The notes: generated from the letters alone by a model not told the origin. A stretch of 64,000 bases of DNA from Strigops habroptila (GCF_004027225.2 NC_044279.2:32404705-32468704); one strand, 5' to 3'. Counted from the first letter of the stretch, positions 45,691-60,112 are shown. Numbers and translations: made by a program.

Positions 45691-48600
45691 CTAGTTACAC
45701 AATCACTGTTCTTTTTTCCCTCTTAAATCCACTGCCTTATTCAGTAAACTGGTAGTAATTGCATATTTCTTTTTGTCTATCTATCTTCCTCATTAAGAGC
45801 ATGGCTCCAAGCCTTGTTTAACTCAAATTGTCCAAGCCTTGCACAGCATATATTTTTATTACTTTCCTCTTCTGTGTTTCTATGGTGCTTTTACCACATC
45901 TGAACACTATATCCAACAGGGATGAGAGTGTCAGGTTGCCTAACTCTCTCTTTAGGGAGAGCTGGAGTTTCAGGAATCCAAACCCCAGTGATAGGAATGC
46001 AGGCTGCTGAAGTGATAAGATGTGGGGAATGTAAAACACTTCTGAATGGGCTGTGCAAAGATAAGATGCTGAACAGAGACTCATATCCCGCTGGCAGGCC
46101 TCTATAGACCACATCTACTGCAGAGCCCCTAGAAAATAATGTATTTTCAATCACTTGTGTAAAATCAGCTCATAACACCATTCTGGGTTTCTGGTTGATG
46201 AACTCGCTGTGTTTCATATAAAGTTGTCAAAAAAATGCTCACCAATTACAAAATCTTTGGGACTGATTTTTCCAAAATAAGAGTATTTCCCAATCTGGTT
46301 GTTCCAAGTATCACACCATACTTCTCCATTTAACTTAGTGACAAATGCCCAGTTCTGCTGTAAAAGTGCTAAGCTTCCCAGCTGTAACAAATACCCTCTG
46401 CAGTTAGCTTGGAAACTCAGCCATGGAAAGCTGAGTGAAACTTTGCCCAGGTAGCTTGCTCAGCATCATGTGTATTGGATTCCAAGCTGGGACATAGGCC
46501 ACTTCTCCAAGGCCGCACACAAATTCTGTAACAATCACATAGTTTTTCTTCCTTTCAATCTTCATACAGTAGGTCTAGACAGACAAGTTCTCTCCCCTCG
46601 CCAAATCTGGAGTCATCCTCATGGCAGCCCTGTCTTGTATACAAAAGGAGATAGGGTCCTGAAGAAAAAAGTATAACAGTTTGAGCTTTATAATGAAAAA
46701 TTACTTCCTTTGTTAAAATCCACCAGCATCTCCTATGCTAGGTCAAGTGGTATCACTGTGTTATCTTTCACCTTTTATGTAGTGGGAATCACTTCTGAAT
46801 GGGAAGACCAGGATCCAATCTCTTCATCTTCTTTAAAAGACACAGTGGTCAGTGAAGACACATCAGTGATGACAGACAGTCTTGAACCAGGACTATTCCA
46901 GTGTTTGCAAGTTTGAGTTCGGAGTCTTACTGATCACCTGTCAGCTAAGATAGTAAAACCCTTGTGTTTGGCTGAATAATGACATTGCTGAGGACACCAG
47001 AGGGGCTACACCTAGCCCAGTCCTTGGTGACCGCCAAGGGAAATGCCTGCAGTGCGTGGCAGTGAGGCAGGAAGCTCCTGCTAACCAGCAGCTGTGGTTT
47101 TTGTATGCACTTCTGGACCTGAATGTTTTAGTTACTCCCAAATCCTGTTTTAGGTGCCTATATCCCTTCTTTAATTCCATAGACACGCATTCATTTCAGC
47201 AATTATGTAGCTCAATGCATGCTTACTCTGATTTCTAATTTGTTGTTGAACTTTCTTATCTCCTAGAAAATAACTATTTACTCTGAACTCGTATTTAGAT
47301 ACATGTATACAGAGTTAATTAACCATAGAGAAAAGCAATGTGCAAACATGTATATTAGTTGTCTTAAATATTCTGTCTACTTAAGAAGAAAGTGCTTTTA
47401 TAAACCATTATGCATTTAAAATATTTTATTAAGCAAAGGAAACATTAACTGTAATTTATTAAATTGATGGATCGATTAATGAATTGATGGATTTGTTCTG
47501 GTCGCTAAGGGCCATACACTGTGTTTGATATAGTTTGATATTAAAACTGTCAATCTGCTCTGACACTTCAGTATACCTCAGCAGGAATTTATCCGTTAAC
47601 TTTATATGTCTACCACCTTCTGCAAATCTGCCCTAATGCCCTTTGACTTTTCAGAATTAGTGGATCTCATCCTCTGCCACCTGGATATTTATTTGCTGCT
47701 GGAGCAAAAGAGCTGCCTCTTCTTCTTGATCCATTTTTCATACTTAAACAGATTCTTCCAAGTAAAGAATATTTTCTCTCAGAACCTACTAATGAAACTA
47801 AAAATCAAAGTTGTCAGTAAGCTGGTGATGGATTTAGTGACCCAGCAGATCCCTTATGTCTTATGTTCATAATATGACTGAGGTAGTTATTTTTCTTCAT
47901 CTTAGAAACTAAGACTTTGCATTTTTGACGGCAGGAAGGACAATGTTTACACTATTGTCAAAGAGGAAAGAAATAAAGTTTATATGTATGAGTGCCTCAG
48001 TTTGTAATGATGTGACATAGGTTTAATCATGAAACAGGCTCATTTGGTAGTCAATATTACAGCAATTTTCTACCAGATCCCATATATGACTAAAACAAAG
48101 CAGCCCTTAAATGAAAAAATTAAGAAGGCGGCTCATTTATTGCATCCTTTTAATATATGTAAATTACTTAATAGATTATAAGAACATGTATGTGGAGAAG
48201 AGAGAATGCTTGAACCATATTCCAACCTGAGATTAATGCCTGACAAGATTATCTGTCTGAAGCCTTTTGACTTAATCAGTTTATTCCATGATTTTATAAT
48301 CTGACAAAGCTAGCTAGGTATTTGACATGTATGCATTCATTGTACAACCAAAAAGCATATAAAATATTGTTTAAAATTGTAGCAGGTAGGTGTGTTAATA
48401 CATTCTAAACCCCAAAATTGTTTCTCTATCTATATGTATTGCCTATTGACAGATGAGAGCCAAAATAATTCTGACAGCCATTTCAGCTGAAGGTGGGTAA
48501 ATTGTTGAGCTTCAGAAAAAGCATTTAGAATAGCCTAATTAGCAGCTGAATTTCTGCAGTGATTTACAGTCAGCTAGTGTCTGATGTGCAGACTGGATGC

Positions 48601-50090
48601 AGACAGGTTGGTTCTGGTGTGCATTGCAGCAGTGAAAAACAGGAGCCAGCATTTGCATTTCAGCAGATTACTCTGGATTCACAGAATTGTAACTAAAATG
48701 TCATTAGCCCAGTGTTTGTTTCTGAAACTGAAGTTGGGGCTAGTCCAGGTCTCATTGAAATGATTTAGGGTTTTTGCCGCGGATTTCGGGCAAGTGTCCC
48801 ACTTTGAGCTCCGAACACATAAGAACTGTTTAACAGTTTGGTTACTGAGCTCCTTAAACCTCCCAGCTCGATGCCTCTTAAATATTTAGCCACTGCTATC
48901 AGCAGAATCATTTCCACAAAGCCTAATTTCTTGCTCTATAACTGCATGCTAATTACTTTATTGTTTTGGTGAGCTACCCTGACTCTGAGCTGGCTGTTTC
49001 AGGACATTGGGTGTCAGACTAGCAGTACCCTGTATTATATTTCCAACTGAATGTGTTCCTGTTTAGGGTTAGTCATGAAAGAGTATTTATTTTTGGAAGA
49101 CATACCACATGTTCCCAATCCTTTGTTTGCACAGCTGTAAGAGAAAATAACTTAATGGAAAGAATAGTCTTTCAAACAAGAAAGAATCATCTGCCAAGAC
49201 AGCCTTTGTGATACAGCAGTGTCTGTAGCTTCTTTTTGGGTATGCTTGGGCATCTGAAATTAAAATCAATGTTTTTCTTATTATGTGGCATAGATTAGGT
49301 TTGGGGTTGATAGTACCAGCAGATCTGCTCTGTGTGAGTGCACAGAGAATGAAATTTATTGACAGCTTGGAAAGCCATTCTGGCATTACTAATTGTCATC
49401 AGTTTTCTCACGAAGAACAAGACTTTCACACGGAAGGCAGCTGTATAGATCTCTTATTAACTATAAATAATATCTTATGAAGTATAGTTTGTTATAAAAA
49501 TAACTCAATTTCACTTCAAATACATAACTTTTCAGAAAGTGAAGAATATGGGGTTTAGTAGCATGTATTCTTCAAATAAAGTCTACAGGTATGAAATAAA
49601 ACTAATTTAAACACATTCCAATCAAATAACTGAACTTAAAAGAATGACTGCTACTAAATGTAAGCCAGTTGGAAAGAGGTGAAACCACTGATCCTTTGTG
49701 ATTGTAATTTACTCATATGCAAGTAAAGAAAAGATTATACCCCAGAGAAGAGCTAGTCTGGAACAGCTAGTCTGGAAACTTCAACCCAGACAGGCCTTTA
49801 AGCACCAAAAAGATCCTGATAATAATGTCTCCACCTAGGAAGGAGCAAGACGAAAACATTAGACCTGCATTTTGGAAGGATAACCGAAGACATTCTTTTC
49901 TTAACTCTTTGCGTTTATTCATTTACTTTGTGAAGTGAAAGCAATTAGGTTAATATATCACCCTAGCTAATGAGGATTTGAGGGGTGGGAGGTGTTTAAA
50001 ATTGTTTAGGTGATTAAACAAAACTATGTTATGTGTGGCTTCATATATAAGGATCAAAACCATCAAGGATATTTTACATTTAATACTGTT
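45691..50090. other. Non-coding stretch, probable intron
   Basis: No exon or transposon recognised. AT-rich, with a few short direct repeats such as GAATTGATGGAT/AAATTGATGGAT near 47460-47495 and CAGCTAGTCTGGAA near 49755-49780. Open frames are short and without domain. Confidence 0.4.
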
Positions 50091-50091
50091 T

Positions 50092-50113
50092 CATTTGTTT
50101 GTTTGTTTGTTTT
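50092..50113 (+). repeat. (TTTG)n microsatellite forming a polypyrimidine-like tract
   Basis: About five TTTG units lie directly before a TTTTCAACAG acceptor-like sequence. If that acceptor is used, the microsatellite length would vary its branch-to-acceptor spacing. Confidence 0.88.
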
Positions 50114-50119
50114 CAACAG

Positions 50120-50325
50120 AGGAAGAAGATCAAGTAACCTAATGGCCTTGATTAATTCTGTTTTGGAGCTGTAGATCTCTTTCTTTGATTTATCTGTTTA
50201 TAAAGTAAGATACATATTCTTGCTTTTTCAACGCCTAACTAGTTTCTTAGCTCTGAGAGTACTCCTATACAACGAACTGAACATATGAAATAAACTACAA
50301 TAAAGAAATATTCTACACCAGCAAA
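50120..50325 (+). CDS. Candidate terminal exon joining in frame to the acidic exon (hypothesis)
   Basis: An acceptor-like TTTTCAACAG ends at 50119. Joined to the phase-1 donor at 30624, the split codon becomes GAG and the frame continues E-E-E-D-Q-V-T and stops at TAA (50140-50142). The composition is again acidic, so the product would be a 35-residue acidic protein. Two AATAAA hexamers at 50289-50294 and 50299-50304 fall about 170-185 bases downstream with TGTGGCTGT-type GU-rich sequence after them, as expected for a 3' end. The in-frame acidic continuation over a 19.5-kb gap is suggestive but short enough to be chance. The coding part would be only 50120-50142; the rest would be 3' UTR. Confidence 0.25.
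50289..50304 (+). terminator. Twin AATAAA polyadenylation hexamers
   Basis: AATAAA occurs at 50289 and again at 50299. In AT-rich DNA single hexamers are common, and their use depends on the exon hypothesis at 50120 being right. Confidence 0.3.
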
Positions 50326-50579
50326 AGAGACTGTGGCTGTCGAAACCAGTATGTCAGTCCAACAGTTTCTGTTTCCAGAAAAATTCAAATGTGAAATGAT
50401 TTTACTTCACTTCAGATTTTTGTGTTACATATGACTTGAATAGTTTACATTTAACTGGAAAACAATTTGTTCTATGATCGGCCCTTAAAACAGGTCATGA
50501 TCTGTTCCTTTAGGCTTTTTTTAGTCATAACTATTAGATTATTTTTTACATAAAAATGTAATTTACATATTTATAATGT

Positions 50580-50623
50580 TATTAATACATATTAATAATA
50601 CATAATTAATGTATTAATACATA
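50580..50623. repeat. AT-rich repeat with a 14-bp perfect palindrome
   Basis: TATTAATACATA occurs at 50580-50591 and 50612-50623. The second copy lies within the perfect palindrome ATGTATTAATACAT (50609-50622). Low-complexity AT sequence that can form cruciforms. Confidence 0.85.
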
Positions 50624-53600
50624 AAGCCTTATGTAAATCAACAGGAAGGAAAGCAGTTATTTTGTCTAGTCTAAATAGCATATATTCAAAGTTTTCTTTG
50701 TTCATGGCACCAGAGGTTGTACTCATGTTTATAACAGTATCTTCACTTCCTGGGTAAGTGTTAAGATTTGGAAAAGCACAATCTTTGCTCAGTAGGGAAA
50801 CTGCTTTGTATTGTCAGTTCTCTGCCTTTTTGATCTTCTGGGGCATTTAAAACAATACGGCATAAATCTGTCCGTGTCTTCCCCTACTTCTCTCCCCAAA
50901 GCCAGAACAGAACCATATACTTCAGTACCATAATTTTATTATTTTTGGACCGAGAGACAGAGGGCTGGATGTTGTTAAGGAAGCTGCCATCAAAATAAAG
51001 TTACTTTCAGAACAGTGGCTTTACTGCAGGCCCCTGATGGTGTTCAGGGATGACTCTGGATATTTAGACTAATTCGCCTGCTAATGATGCTCTCCCCTCA
51101 TTATTATTTCCATATTTTTGATACAGTGATTGCCACTTCTTCACATGGAACCCTGTCTTGGATATGTCAACACTCATCTTTTGTGAGAAGATGAATGTCT
51201 GAAATGCTGGTTTTATTCCAGACAGCACTAATGTGTTCTTTTATGAAATAAGGTGAAAGTAATTTGCCTTGATTAGATGATGGGCTTCAGAGTAGTTTTC
51301 ATTCATTCCAGGACTCAGTTCATATGCAGTATTTTACCTCATGCCTTCTCATGGCTTCTGAGACAGTACCTCAGAGGTGGGGCTTTTTGCTTGGTTGCCT
51401 CTCGGGTGCTGTGCATGATGGTATCACAAAACCAATCTTCTGCTAGCATGACTGCAGCCTGCCAAGATGGGGAGATACTACCACAATGTTCATCTGTTTC
51501 CTGAGGACGTGTGTGATGCAGGAGTAGCTCTACTTAGAAACCAGTACCTAGGCAAGGCCCACCAACTTTGGATCTTCTTGCTTATCCCAGTAGATGCGAA
51601 CAATCTGACTGCATCCAGTTTTCTGAGTCTCATGGTGGCAAATCGTATTAGAACAAATAAACTTTACTAATGACTATTTTTCTGTTCTGATGTGGTGACA
51701 GTGCTGTCAGACAAACATTTCAGTAAATGTGTCGATTCACATAAAAAATTGCATGTAAATATTTCCTGATATTTTCCAGTCAGTTACGTATTTTGTTATT
51801 ATATTAATTTTCTTCACAATCTATTTGAGGTCCAAAAGAATTAAGCGTGTCCAATTGTGTACTTACATTTTTACCTTTCTATATACAGTGAATGTTGTTG
51901 TCCAAAGCACGGCTACATGAGGGCAGTGCTGTGAGCTAAGCTAGGGTGTGGGTTTGAAGAGCTCTTCAGTCCTTTGGCAAATGCCTCCTACCCTTTTCTC
52001 TCATGCTTTCCACCTGTATTTGCTGTGGGACAGCGTTGTGCATGCAGCCAGGAAATGCAGATTAAGTCGATGTGCCCAAGCACTGTGGTTTAGCTTTACA
52101 ACTCATTTTCTGTAACCGTACTGTAATCTTCCTTGCTTATGGAGGAGGCACTCTGTGCAGCCCCACTGAGGGGCTGAGCAAAGATTCTCGAGCACTTCCA
52201 TTTAGTACTTAGGAGAGCACAATATTCTATTAGTTGATTTTTTACTCTGTAAGACCATGATTTGGGACTTACACTTTTTAAAACATCTGTGACAGACAGT
52301 ACTCTTACAAAATACTCTGAGGGAAGTAAGAGGTGATATCTATAGAAAAGCAGCAATACCTAGGGACTCCAGACATTGTTTCCTGGCTTTACGTTCATGA
52401 CTGCTCATGAGGTACCACGTTCAGTGCCAGGGATCATGTCCTTTGCAATGTCTCACAGGATTGCTGAGGGAAGTGAAGTACTAGGTACTACGAGATTGGT
52501 GTTGTAAAACCTTTTAGACTTCTCAGAGTAATTCTTTGCCTATTAATTCAGCTTATGCAGGCAATTTACAAGTTTAAAAGAGCGCTGCTGCCCTTGTTTA
52601 CCTTTGATTATTTCCATTAGAGAGGAAATTGATGATAGCCAAGAATTTCTTAGGCCCAAGAAGTTTGGCAGCTTCAGGCATGTTTGCCAATGTCCTTGTT
52701 TATAGAGCCAAGCCCAATGGTCTTTTCAAACATCAGTTTATCCAAAATCTTTGTGGTTTTCTTGTCATTAATGATTTTTTGGACAGCATATTTCTTTTCA
52801 CTTCTGGATACTGTTTTTTCCATTCTTAGGCCTCTTAGTTAACAGTCTCAGAAAACCTGCTTAATCCCTACTACCTGTGCTTTGGGCAGCTTCTATTATT
52901 TCACTATTCGAACTCCAAGGAATGGTTTAATCCTTCTTTCCATTTATTCCAAAAGTAGAGCAGCATCCATGCCTATCAATGTGCCATAACCTCTCAACTC
53001 TGCCATAGCAATAGGTAGAGATTTCTAGTAGGAATGTTCATGAAAGCCTTTAAAATTGAATTATTCAGTGGAAGATCACTGAACTTACAAAACCATTCAC
53101 TGTCAATACCAATTAACTAATGAAAAGACTGGGTATTTTACGCTGGTTCTTAGGGAATTTTAGGATCTTTATTCAATCCAGACAAATGCTGGCCAACCTG
53201 TGAGAAAGCAACACCATAGAGAAAGCTCATAAGACTAATCACTGGTAGTAATAACAGCAGGATTCATCTCCCATGGCCTGGCCCAAAGCATGGGATATAC
53301 ACAAGTTATGAAGAAGCAGCGTGGGATTAACCTAGACTTCTTAGCACTGGTGTATGGGCATATTTGAGGTAAGGTGTGAAATGCTGACAGTGCAATTCCG
53401 TGTCCTGGATTCCAGAATGATATATCTGGGCAGCTGATATATCACTGATATATTGGCAGCTATAATACAACTGAGATGTTCTTGTAAAGTAGCATGCACA
53501 GATTCAGTACTTACAAGTTTTACAACAGCATCTTTTGATAGGACTCGATCAAAGACCAACTGGTATCACTGAGCAAGAACTCAAAATTCATGATTACAAT

Positions 53601-56600
53601 TCAAAAAGAAATTAGATAAAATGTTCTGACAAAAGCAGTTGCCAGGATTCACTGAAGATAGAACTTGATGTATCGATCAATTAAAACCAGAGCATGCCGG
53701 CACAAATCCAGTAGATTTCTTTGTTCCCTCACGCTTTTGCTTTACTTGGCTGGGTGGTAGAACATAAGCATCTACACTCGCTATGCTCTGACCCGAACAT
53801 TAACAGGAGTAATAATGTTTCTGAAGAAGAAATAGGTAAGCAGAACTATTATTTTGGTATAACAACCAAGCACAATTGTCTTTTTTGGACATAACTATGG
53901 GAACACTATGACCAGACTTACACTCAGATGAAACTCCAGAAAGGTCCTCAGAGCTCATCTACACCATCCTCTTAGGGTTCATGCTAGATTCAACTTGGCC
54001 TAGATTATTCCAGGATATTTAGTCTACACTGAAGAATCTTTGATGTTGAAGAACTCACATGGCCTCACCTGCCTTCCCAGGCAATCCCTTATACTGATCT
54101 CGTTGCTAGAAAGCTTTTCCTATGTCCAGCCCCAAACTTCTGTGCTGCAGTTTTCTTTCTTGTCCTCCATACTTAAACTAATCTTACCATAAGGTTGGAG
54201 GGGAGGTGGAGGAAATAAATGAGGTGATTTCAAGAGTTGGAAAAGCACTTTGTGTGGGTGCAGCTTTTTCTGGCAAAGCTGAGTTTTTGCAGGTACCGTT
54301 TTTGTATTTCTGTGAGACTAGAATGTTCACTTCCAGCTGAAAACTGCACAAATTGGCACAACTGTCCTCGCGAACCACTGCCAGAAGAAATCTTACCTAA
54401 GCACACATTCAGGTAGTGTCAAGGGCTTGTATTTTTGGCTTCACACAAACATTAATATGTATTTAATTTAAGTTCTGAGCTAATGTCCCATAAAAAGTGA
54501 GAGGGTCAGATCCCTTTTGCATAAGTCCTTTCATTGGACCAATGGCTCAGGGACTGTACTGATCAGTATTTCAAGTAAAAATGTGTTAAGAAGCTAAATA
54601 TTGATAAAATGATAAAATGTGCATGACACCATATCATGGGGAAGATACGCTGGCCAGAGACACTGAGGCAGAACAAATTGGCTTCATGTATAAAATTCTC
54701 CAGAGGATATTCCTGGCCAGCCCCAGATCCATCAGGATTTGAGAGAACTGGAGTTGTCCTTCCTGCTGTGAATGCCAAGTTTCCCTCTTCTCTTCAGTTC
54801 TGGCTGAAGGGATTTCTAGACAGCACTGATGACGGGTGTGTAGTTACACATTGTAAGGACTTAGCAGAAAGGCTATTTTAACTCATGAGTCTCATTACTG
54901 CAGTTCAGTGGCTGGCAGAAGCCTTTGTATCTGTGTCCACATCTGCTTGTTCTATATAATGGCACACAGAGTTTCAGAGCAAATGTTTATATTTCAAAGC
55001 AAGATGCTTGTATTTCTCCTTCACTCTGTCCATTATATGTGGGCAGAAACATTCCTCCTTCTGTGGGTTTCAGGAGCACTTTGTATGTGGATATCTTTGT
55101 GTCCAGATAGAGAATAAAGAATGCCCTAAGGAATGTAGAGTGATGCCCATTACACTGATAGCAAGGACATATATTTGCCCTTCTCACACTAGTCTGAGCT
55201 GAACCATTAAAATATAATGATGCACATATACAGCAGTCTTGCCGTAGCTGCTAAGATATGTTCAGGTTTTCAAGTCTTCAGATTATGGTCTCACCTTGTG
55301 ACTTTTGTGTGCTGCATTAGTCCACATTTTTCTGCTCTTATTTTAAATGCTGGGAGATGTTTCTAAAGACATTAATGTTTTTGAGAGCTCACCGACTTTG
55401 GTTATTCAACTGGGCCAACCTTTGGGTTATGACTCAAATGTTTCTGAAGCGATGTTGATGGAAAGATTCATGGACTTGCTTTTGTCTCCTCCCTAGAGTA
55501 TGTGCTATCACCACAGTAGAGATCTGGAAACTGGCAGCTCAACATCTGGAACAAAGTCCCTACCAAATTCTGCAACAGCGTATTTAAACCAGAGAATTCA
55601 GATGCATAGAGGCCATGAGAGGATTCTGTTGATTTGTAAAGAGCACTGGTCTTGCGCTCTGTTTCTAAGTGTTTTCACACATCTTCAGCTGGTATAAATG
55701 AGCATCATCAGTGAAAAAAGGGTTCTTAAAAATTCTTGAGAATTTGGCCACATATCAATTAAGTATTTAAGCCAAAACAAAACAAAACAAACCAGGCATA
55801 TTAGTTATGTTTGTCCTGGCATTGCATCTAATGGGTGTTCAGCTATGCTAAGAGTACCATAGATTGGATTATTTTAGAGTATTTTCTTTTAGTGTTATAG
55901 TATTTTTTGGTAAGTTGAAGCTATCCTTTCCAGACAACACTGGCATTTAGGTACCACTGCTATCCATGACCCTTTCTGCAGTGCAAGATAGTCTTAGCTA
56001 AGACACCTCTCTATTTTAAGGATCTAAAAATAACACAAGGATATTATCTGACTTCTTCTTAAGAGCCAAAAGTATTTGTTAAGAAACTAAAACCAGTACC
56101 TTGCAGCGATTGTAGAGCTTCTGTAACTTATTTCCAGCAGCTTTATTAGGACGAATTTGTGTCTTATTCAGTGCTTGATCTGATGGCCAGTTTTCCCAGC
56201 ATGCTTGATGATGGCATCATGGAGTAGCATGCTTCACAAGGTCATTTTTATTTTATGCACTATTTTCAGGAGCCCAATTCAGTTCACGGGTTGTTCATTT
56301 TTAACAGGTATTGGGGAAATGGGTGAGGAGTAACCGGGGCATCAATACACATTGAACTTGCAAATGTTTTATAAAGTTATGTGAAAATCATTCCTGTTAG
56401 AGCCTGAATGTTACAGCATCATTGCCTGTGTCAGATCTATTTTTGAAGAATTCCCTGGTACTGTTATTTGTTATTGCCTGGCAAGTACAGTCAGCATGAG
56501 CAAGAGTTATCTGTGCTGGTGGACCCAGTTCTGGTAGTTCATTGAAAGATAAACGTAACTACTGCTAGAGCATGAATAGATTTTCTGGAACACCAATTAA

Positions 56601-57300
56601 TACATACTAGCAAAGGGATGCTTTACATCACTGTAGCTTGGTCAGGATCTTTTCCTAGCATTAGCTTGTCATCCTGGTGAAATTTGGCCGCCTTGCTACC
56701 TGCTGATTGTAACTGAAGTGTGAGACACAAGCATTCTGTTTCTGAACTACTAAATAAGTACAATAAAGTGGCTTCTCCACAAACCAGTAATAAAATTAAA
56801 AATAAATAAATAGAAAAAACCCTACCACACAAAATGCTAAAATGTTTTAATGTTTTATTTTTATTTTTAGTCTTGGAACTGAACCAGATGATTATTCCCA
56901 CTTATGGAACTGTGCCAGATCAGCAAAACCTTCATACTCCTGAATGGGTGGGTACTTCTTTAACTATGACTATCTGTAATTTTTTCTCATACAGATATGC
57001 AACAGTCAGTAGCTGTTCCAGAAAACTAGCATTCCTTTGCATTAGCAGCACATGGCGTTCATCTGCGTGACTGAATCTGAGTTGCTGTATTTTTGTTTCC
57101 CTAAAGGTACCTGAAGCCATTGACTCAGATCTGAAAGTACAGTTTGACACAGACACTGGACTCAATTAAAAGTGACCAATATGTGTTCACTATAAACTGA
57201 TACACAAACACACACGCCCCTCCTCCCTAGATGTAATTTTATACTTGCATGTATAGGATTTCTCTGTGTGTATACAAGGATAAATAGCTATGAACACACC

Positions 57301-57316
57301 CTATATATATATATAA
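57301..57316. repeat. (TA)n microsatellite
   Basis: CTATATATATATATAAA, with CA-rich sequence on both sides (57200-57225 and 57318-57350). Confidence 0.85.
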
Positions 57317-60088
57317 ATACACATACACTGTAGATTAATACACACACAGGAATTAGTTGGCTAACCTGTGAGTTCAAGATTCATATTTACAGAAAGCTTG
57401 GAGACACCAAGAAATTCTTTACTTCAGCCAGAGACCGAAAGGGGCAAGAACAAAAAAGACCTGGAGGTGTCCATTCCCTTTGTCCAAAGTTCAAGCTCCC
57501 CAGCTCACCTAATGTTTTCTGCAGCTAACAAGCCTCTGGCTCTAGCTCGAGATGTCCTGTCTCAGATCTCACTTATCTCAGAGGATGGCCAGTTGACCCC
57601 AACAAGCCCTTTCATGGCTTTGCCAAACTGATGCCCAACTGGCATGCTTTTTTCCCCTAGAATGGTACCGGTGTGGCCTGCAGTTGCACAAGGAGATAGC
57701 TGTAATCCTGGATTAAAAAAGGTATATACTTGTGCTAAAGCTAATGGAGCAACTCCATATAAATCAAAAAAGCCTGTTCTGTGTTTTGTTACTCCAGTGG
57801 TGGAGGTTAGTGTTGCTGGCTTTTGGTGTGTATCAGTTGTCTTTTCTAGTCAAGCTGCCTCTACAGGTGCATCAGTGTTACAGGAGAACAAGGTGTAAAG
57901 AAACAGGTTCAACAGTGTCAAGAATATCTCATTGGACCAATTAATTTGAACACTTAAGAGCTTCATGACTGTTTTAACATAGAGAAATCGTTCAGGAAAG
58001 TACTGTAATGGTGCCACCAAGTAACGAGAGATGGAGCTGGTTCCCAGTCAGCCCTGTCCAAGGCATTGACATTTAAACCATCAGCTATTTACAAGTAGTT
58101 GAAACTGCCTCTGCATCTCTATTGCTGTGTACTAGATCCTGCTAGGATCCTACTAGATGCTCCTGGAATGACAGCAGTAGCCTGCTACTGCTGGTACTGG
58201 TTATCCCTTTAGCTTGCACAGAGGAGATCCACTGTGACTGTGGAGGTCCAGGTCATGCTGACTTCTCTGCCTATAAGAAAATACATTCTTTTCTTTATAT
58301 GACTGGGAGAACATATAATACAATGAAGAATGAGCTAAAAGACACAAATCAAGCATTCAAATTCAGCCTGCCCTGTCTTTTATGTAGATATTATGATTGG
58401 AGCTGTGTAGGTAATTTATTTCTCAGCCTGGCCGCCAAACTGAAAGCTATTTTGATTCATATAGAACTGAACTCATAAAAGAAAGAGACAAAGGATTTCC
58501 ATGGTGGTAGTGCATTTTGAAAGCAGTGTAAATGAAGGGATTCAGTCTTTATTGCACTGAGGTGCCCCAGAGTCTTGGGGAGCTTCTCTAGCAGCTTAGC
58601 TGGCAAACTAATTGTCATACTTATGTGTCAAGGAGGTTTCTTCCTGCTTCTGCTATAGGAAACAAATATCCAAAGCACTAGGAAATTAATTTCTTTCTGG
58701 GAGCCGGATACCCTCACCTCCCCTACCGCAGCGTTTTGCGGCAGGGTGTTTTTCATTTGAAGCTGCTTTGGTGTCTGGAAAAAAATTAACCATTTTTTGG
58801 GACATGAGGTGGAACCAAGAGCTTCCATTTCCCAACTGACTGCCATGACCAGGATGTTATAAAAATCCTTCTTAGACTTTCCTTGTAGTTCATTTAATAA
58901 TTTTTTTTATGTATTTCTATGAAGTGAAATAGCATCAAAGCAGCTGGAATGTCAGATACCTTGTGGTTAGAACAGTCTCCTCCAAGCAGTCTTGGTAGAA
59001 TTTATTTTTATTTCTACTGAAAATCGACTGTCAAAATCAATTTTTATTTTTGGTTACTCATGTTTACCAGCAGTTGTAATTTCTGCTCCGTTTTAGCAGC
59101 ATCTGTTCTGCACTGTTCCTTCCGTGTCAAGTCCTCCTTGTTGGCCACTGGGCGGTTCAGTGCTTTGGAGAGGCCAAAAGATAAAACTGAGAATAAAATT
59201 GAGATCTACTGATCCTGTCTGTGAAACGGATGAGTGCTAGTTGTAGCTAGAAATGGAAACTGAATACAAAGCCTAACCTTACGTGATGATTGAATAAAAG
59301 GGAAGTACCATGCCTGTTGTCTAAACTTAGATCATGCTTTGCAGCTGGAAGTAATCTGGAAATTTGATTTGATTTTGTAAGTCGCCCTGGAGTAGCCAAA
59401 ACTGAGAAAGTTGTTGGCTAATAAAACCGCTCCCATTCTTATGGTGCTGTCTCTAAGCAGAGGATCATATGCTAAGTTTGCTGCAAGATCCCTGCCTCAT
59501 TTAGCACTTGAGTGGGATATTAATCTCCAAAAGGCCCAAATTCTGTGAGGATGTTGTTTGTAGTACTTCAACAAGGTGGAAATGTGGCAGGATATTGCAG
59601 GGAAGGAATGAAAGGCTCTTATGACTAGCGAAACTGAGTTTGGTCCTAAATAATTGGATTTTATCCCTGCTCTTGTTCTAAGGTTTCTGTGCCAGTCTTG
59701 CAAAATCACATCCATCTTTCTATTTCCCGCATGTCAGAGGGGAACATCTGCAGCCCTGTTTGCATTAGTTCGAAATAGTCACATGCAAACATGAAAATGA
59801 GAGAGAATTGCTGATCTCTCTTGGAAAGATGTCACTGTCTAGGTGTCTCAAGCTGGAACTCCAAATTTAGCAAACAGTCAACAGGTTTCGGCATTGCTCT
59901 CTAGATGCCCTACAACATGATCAATGTTAAAATGAGGGTTATACTGTTACTTTCTCTCCTGGGAGATCTTGTAAAATTAAATTTCTCAACATTTATAGAA
60001 CATTGAGATTCTATGAGGAGAGTACCACCGGCATAGTCAGAAGGAAATCCCTATTTTAGGGGTTCAGGTTATTTAGATGATCTGTAGC

Positions 60089-60112
60089 AAAAAAAAAAAA
60101 AAAAAAAAAAAA
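60089..60112. repeat. Poly-A run (24 A)
   Basis: Uninterrupted A24 then GGAAGAAAAG. It could be the tail of a retroposed sequence, but nothing upstream (59900-60088) was recognised as a transcript or repeat. Confidence 0.9.

Noticed and set aside
50120..50325. Treating the 50.1-kb exon as established
   Set aside because: Seven codons in frame is weak statistical support and AATAAA is common in AT-rich DNA. Kept only as a low-confidence hypothesis.
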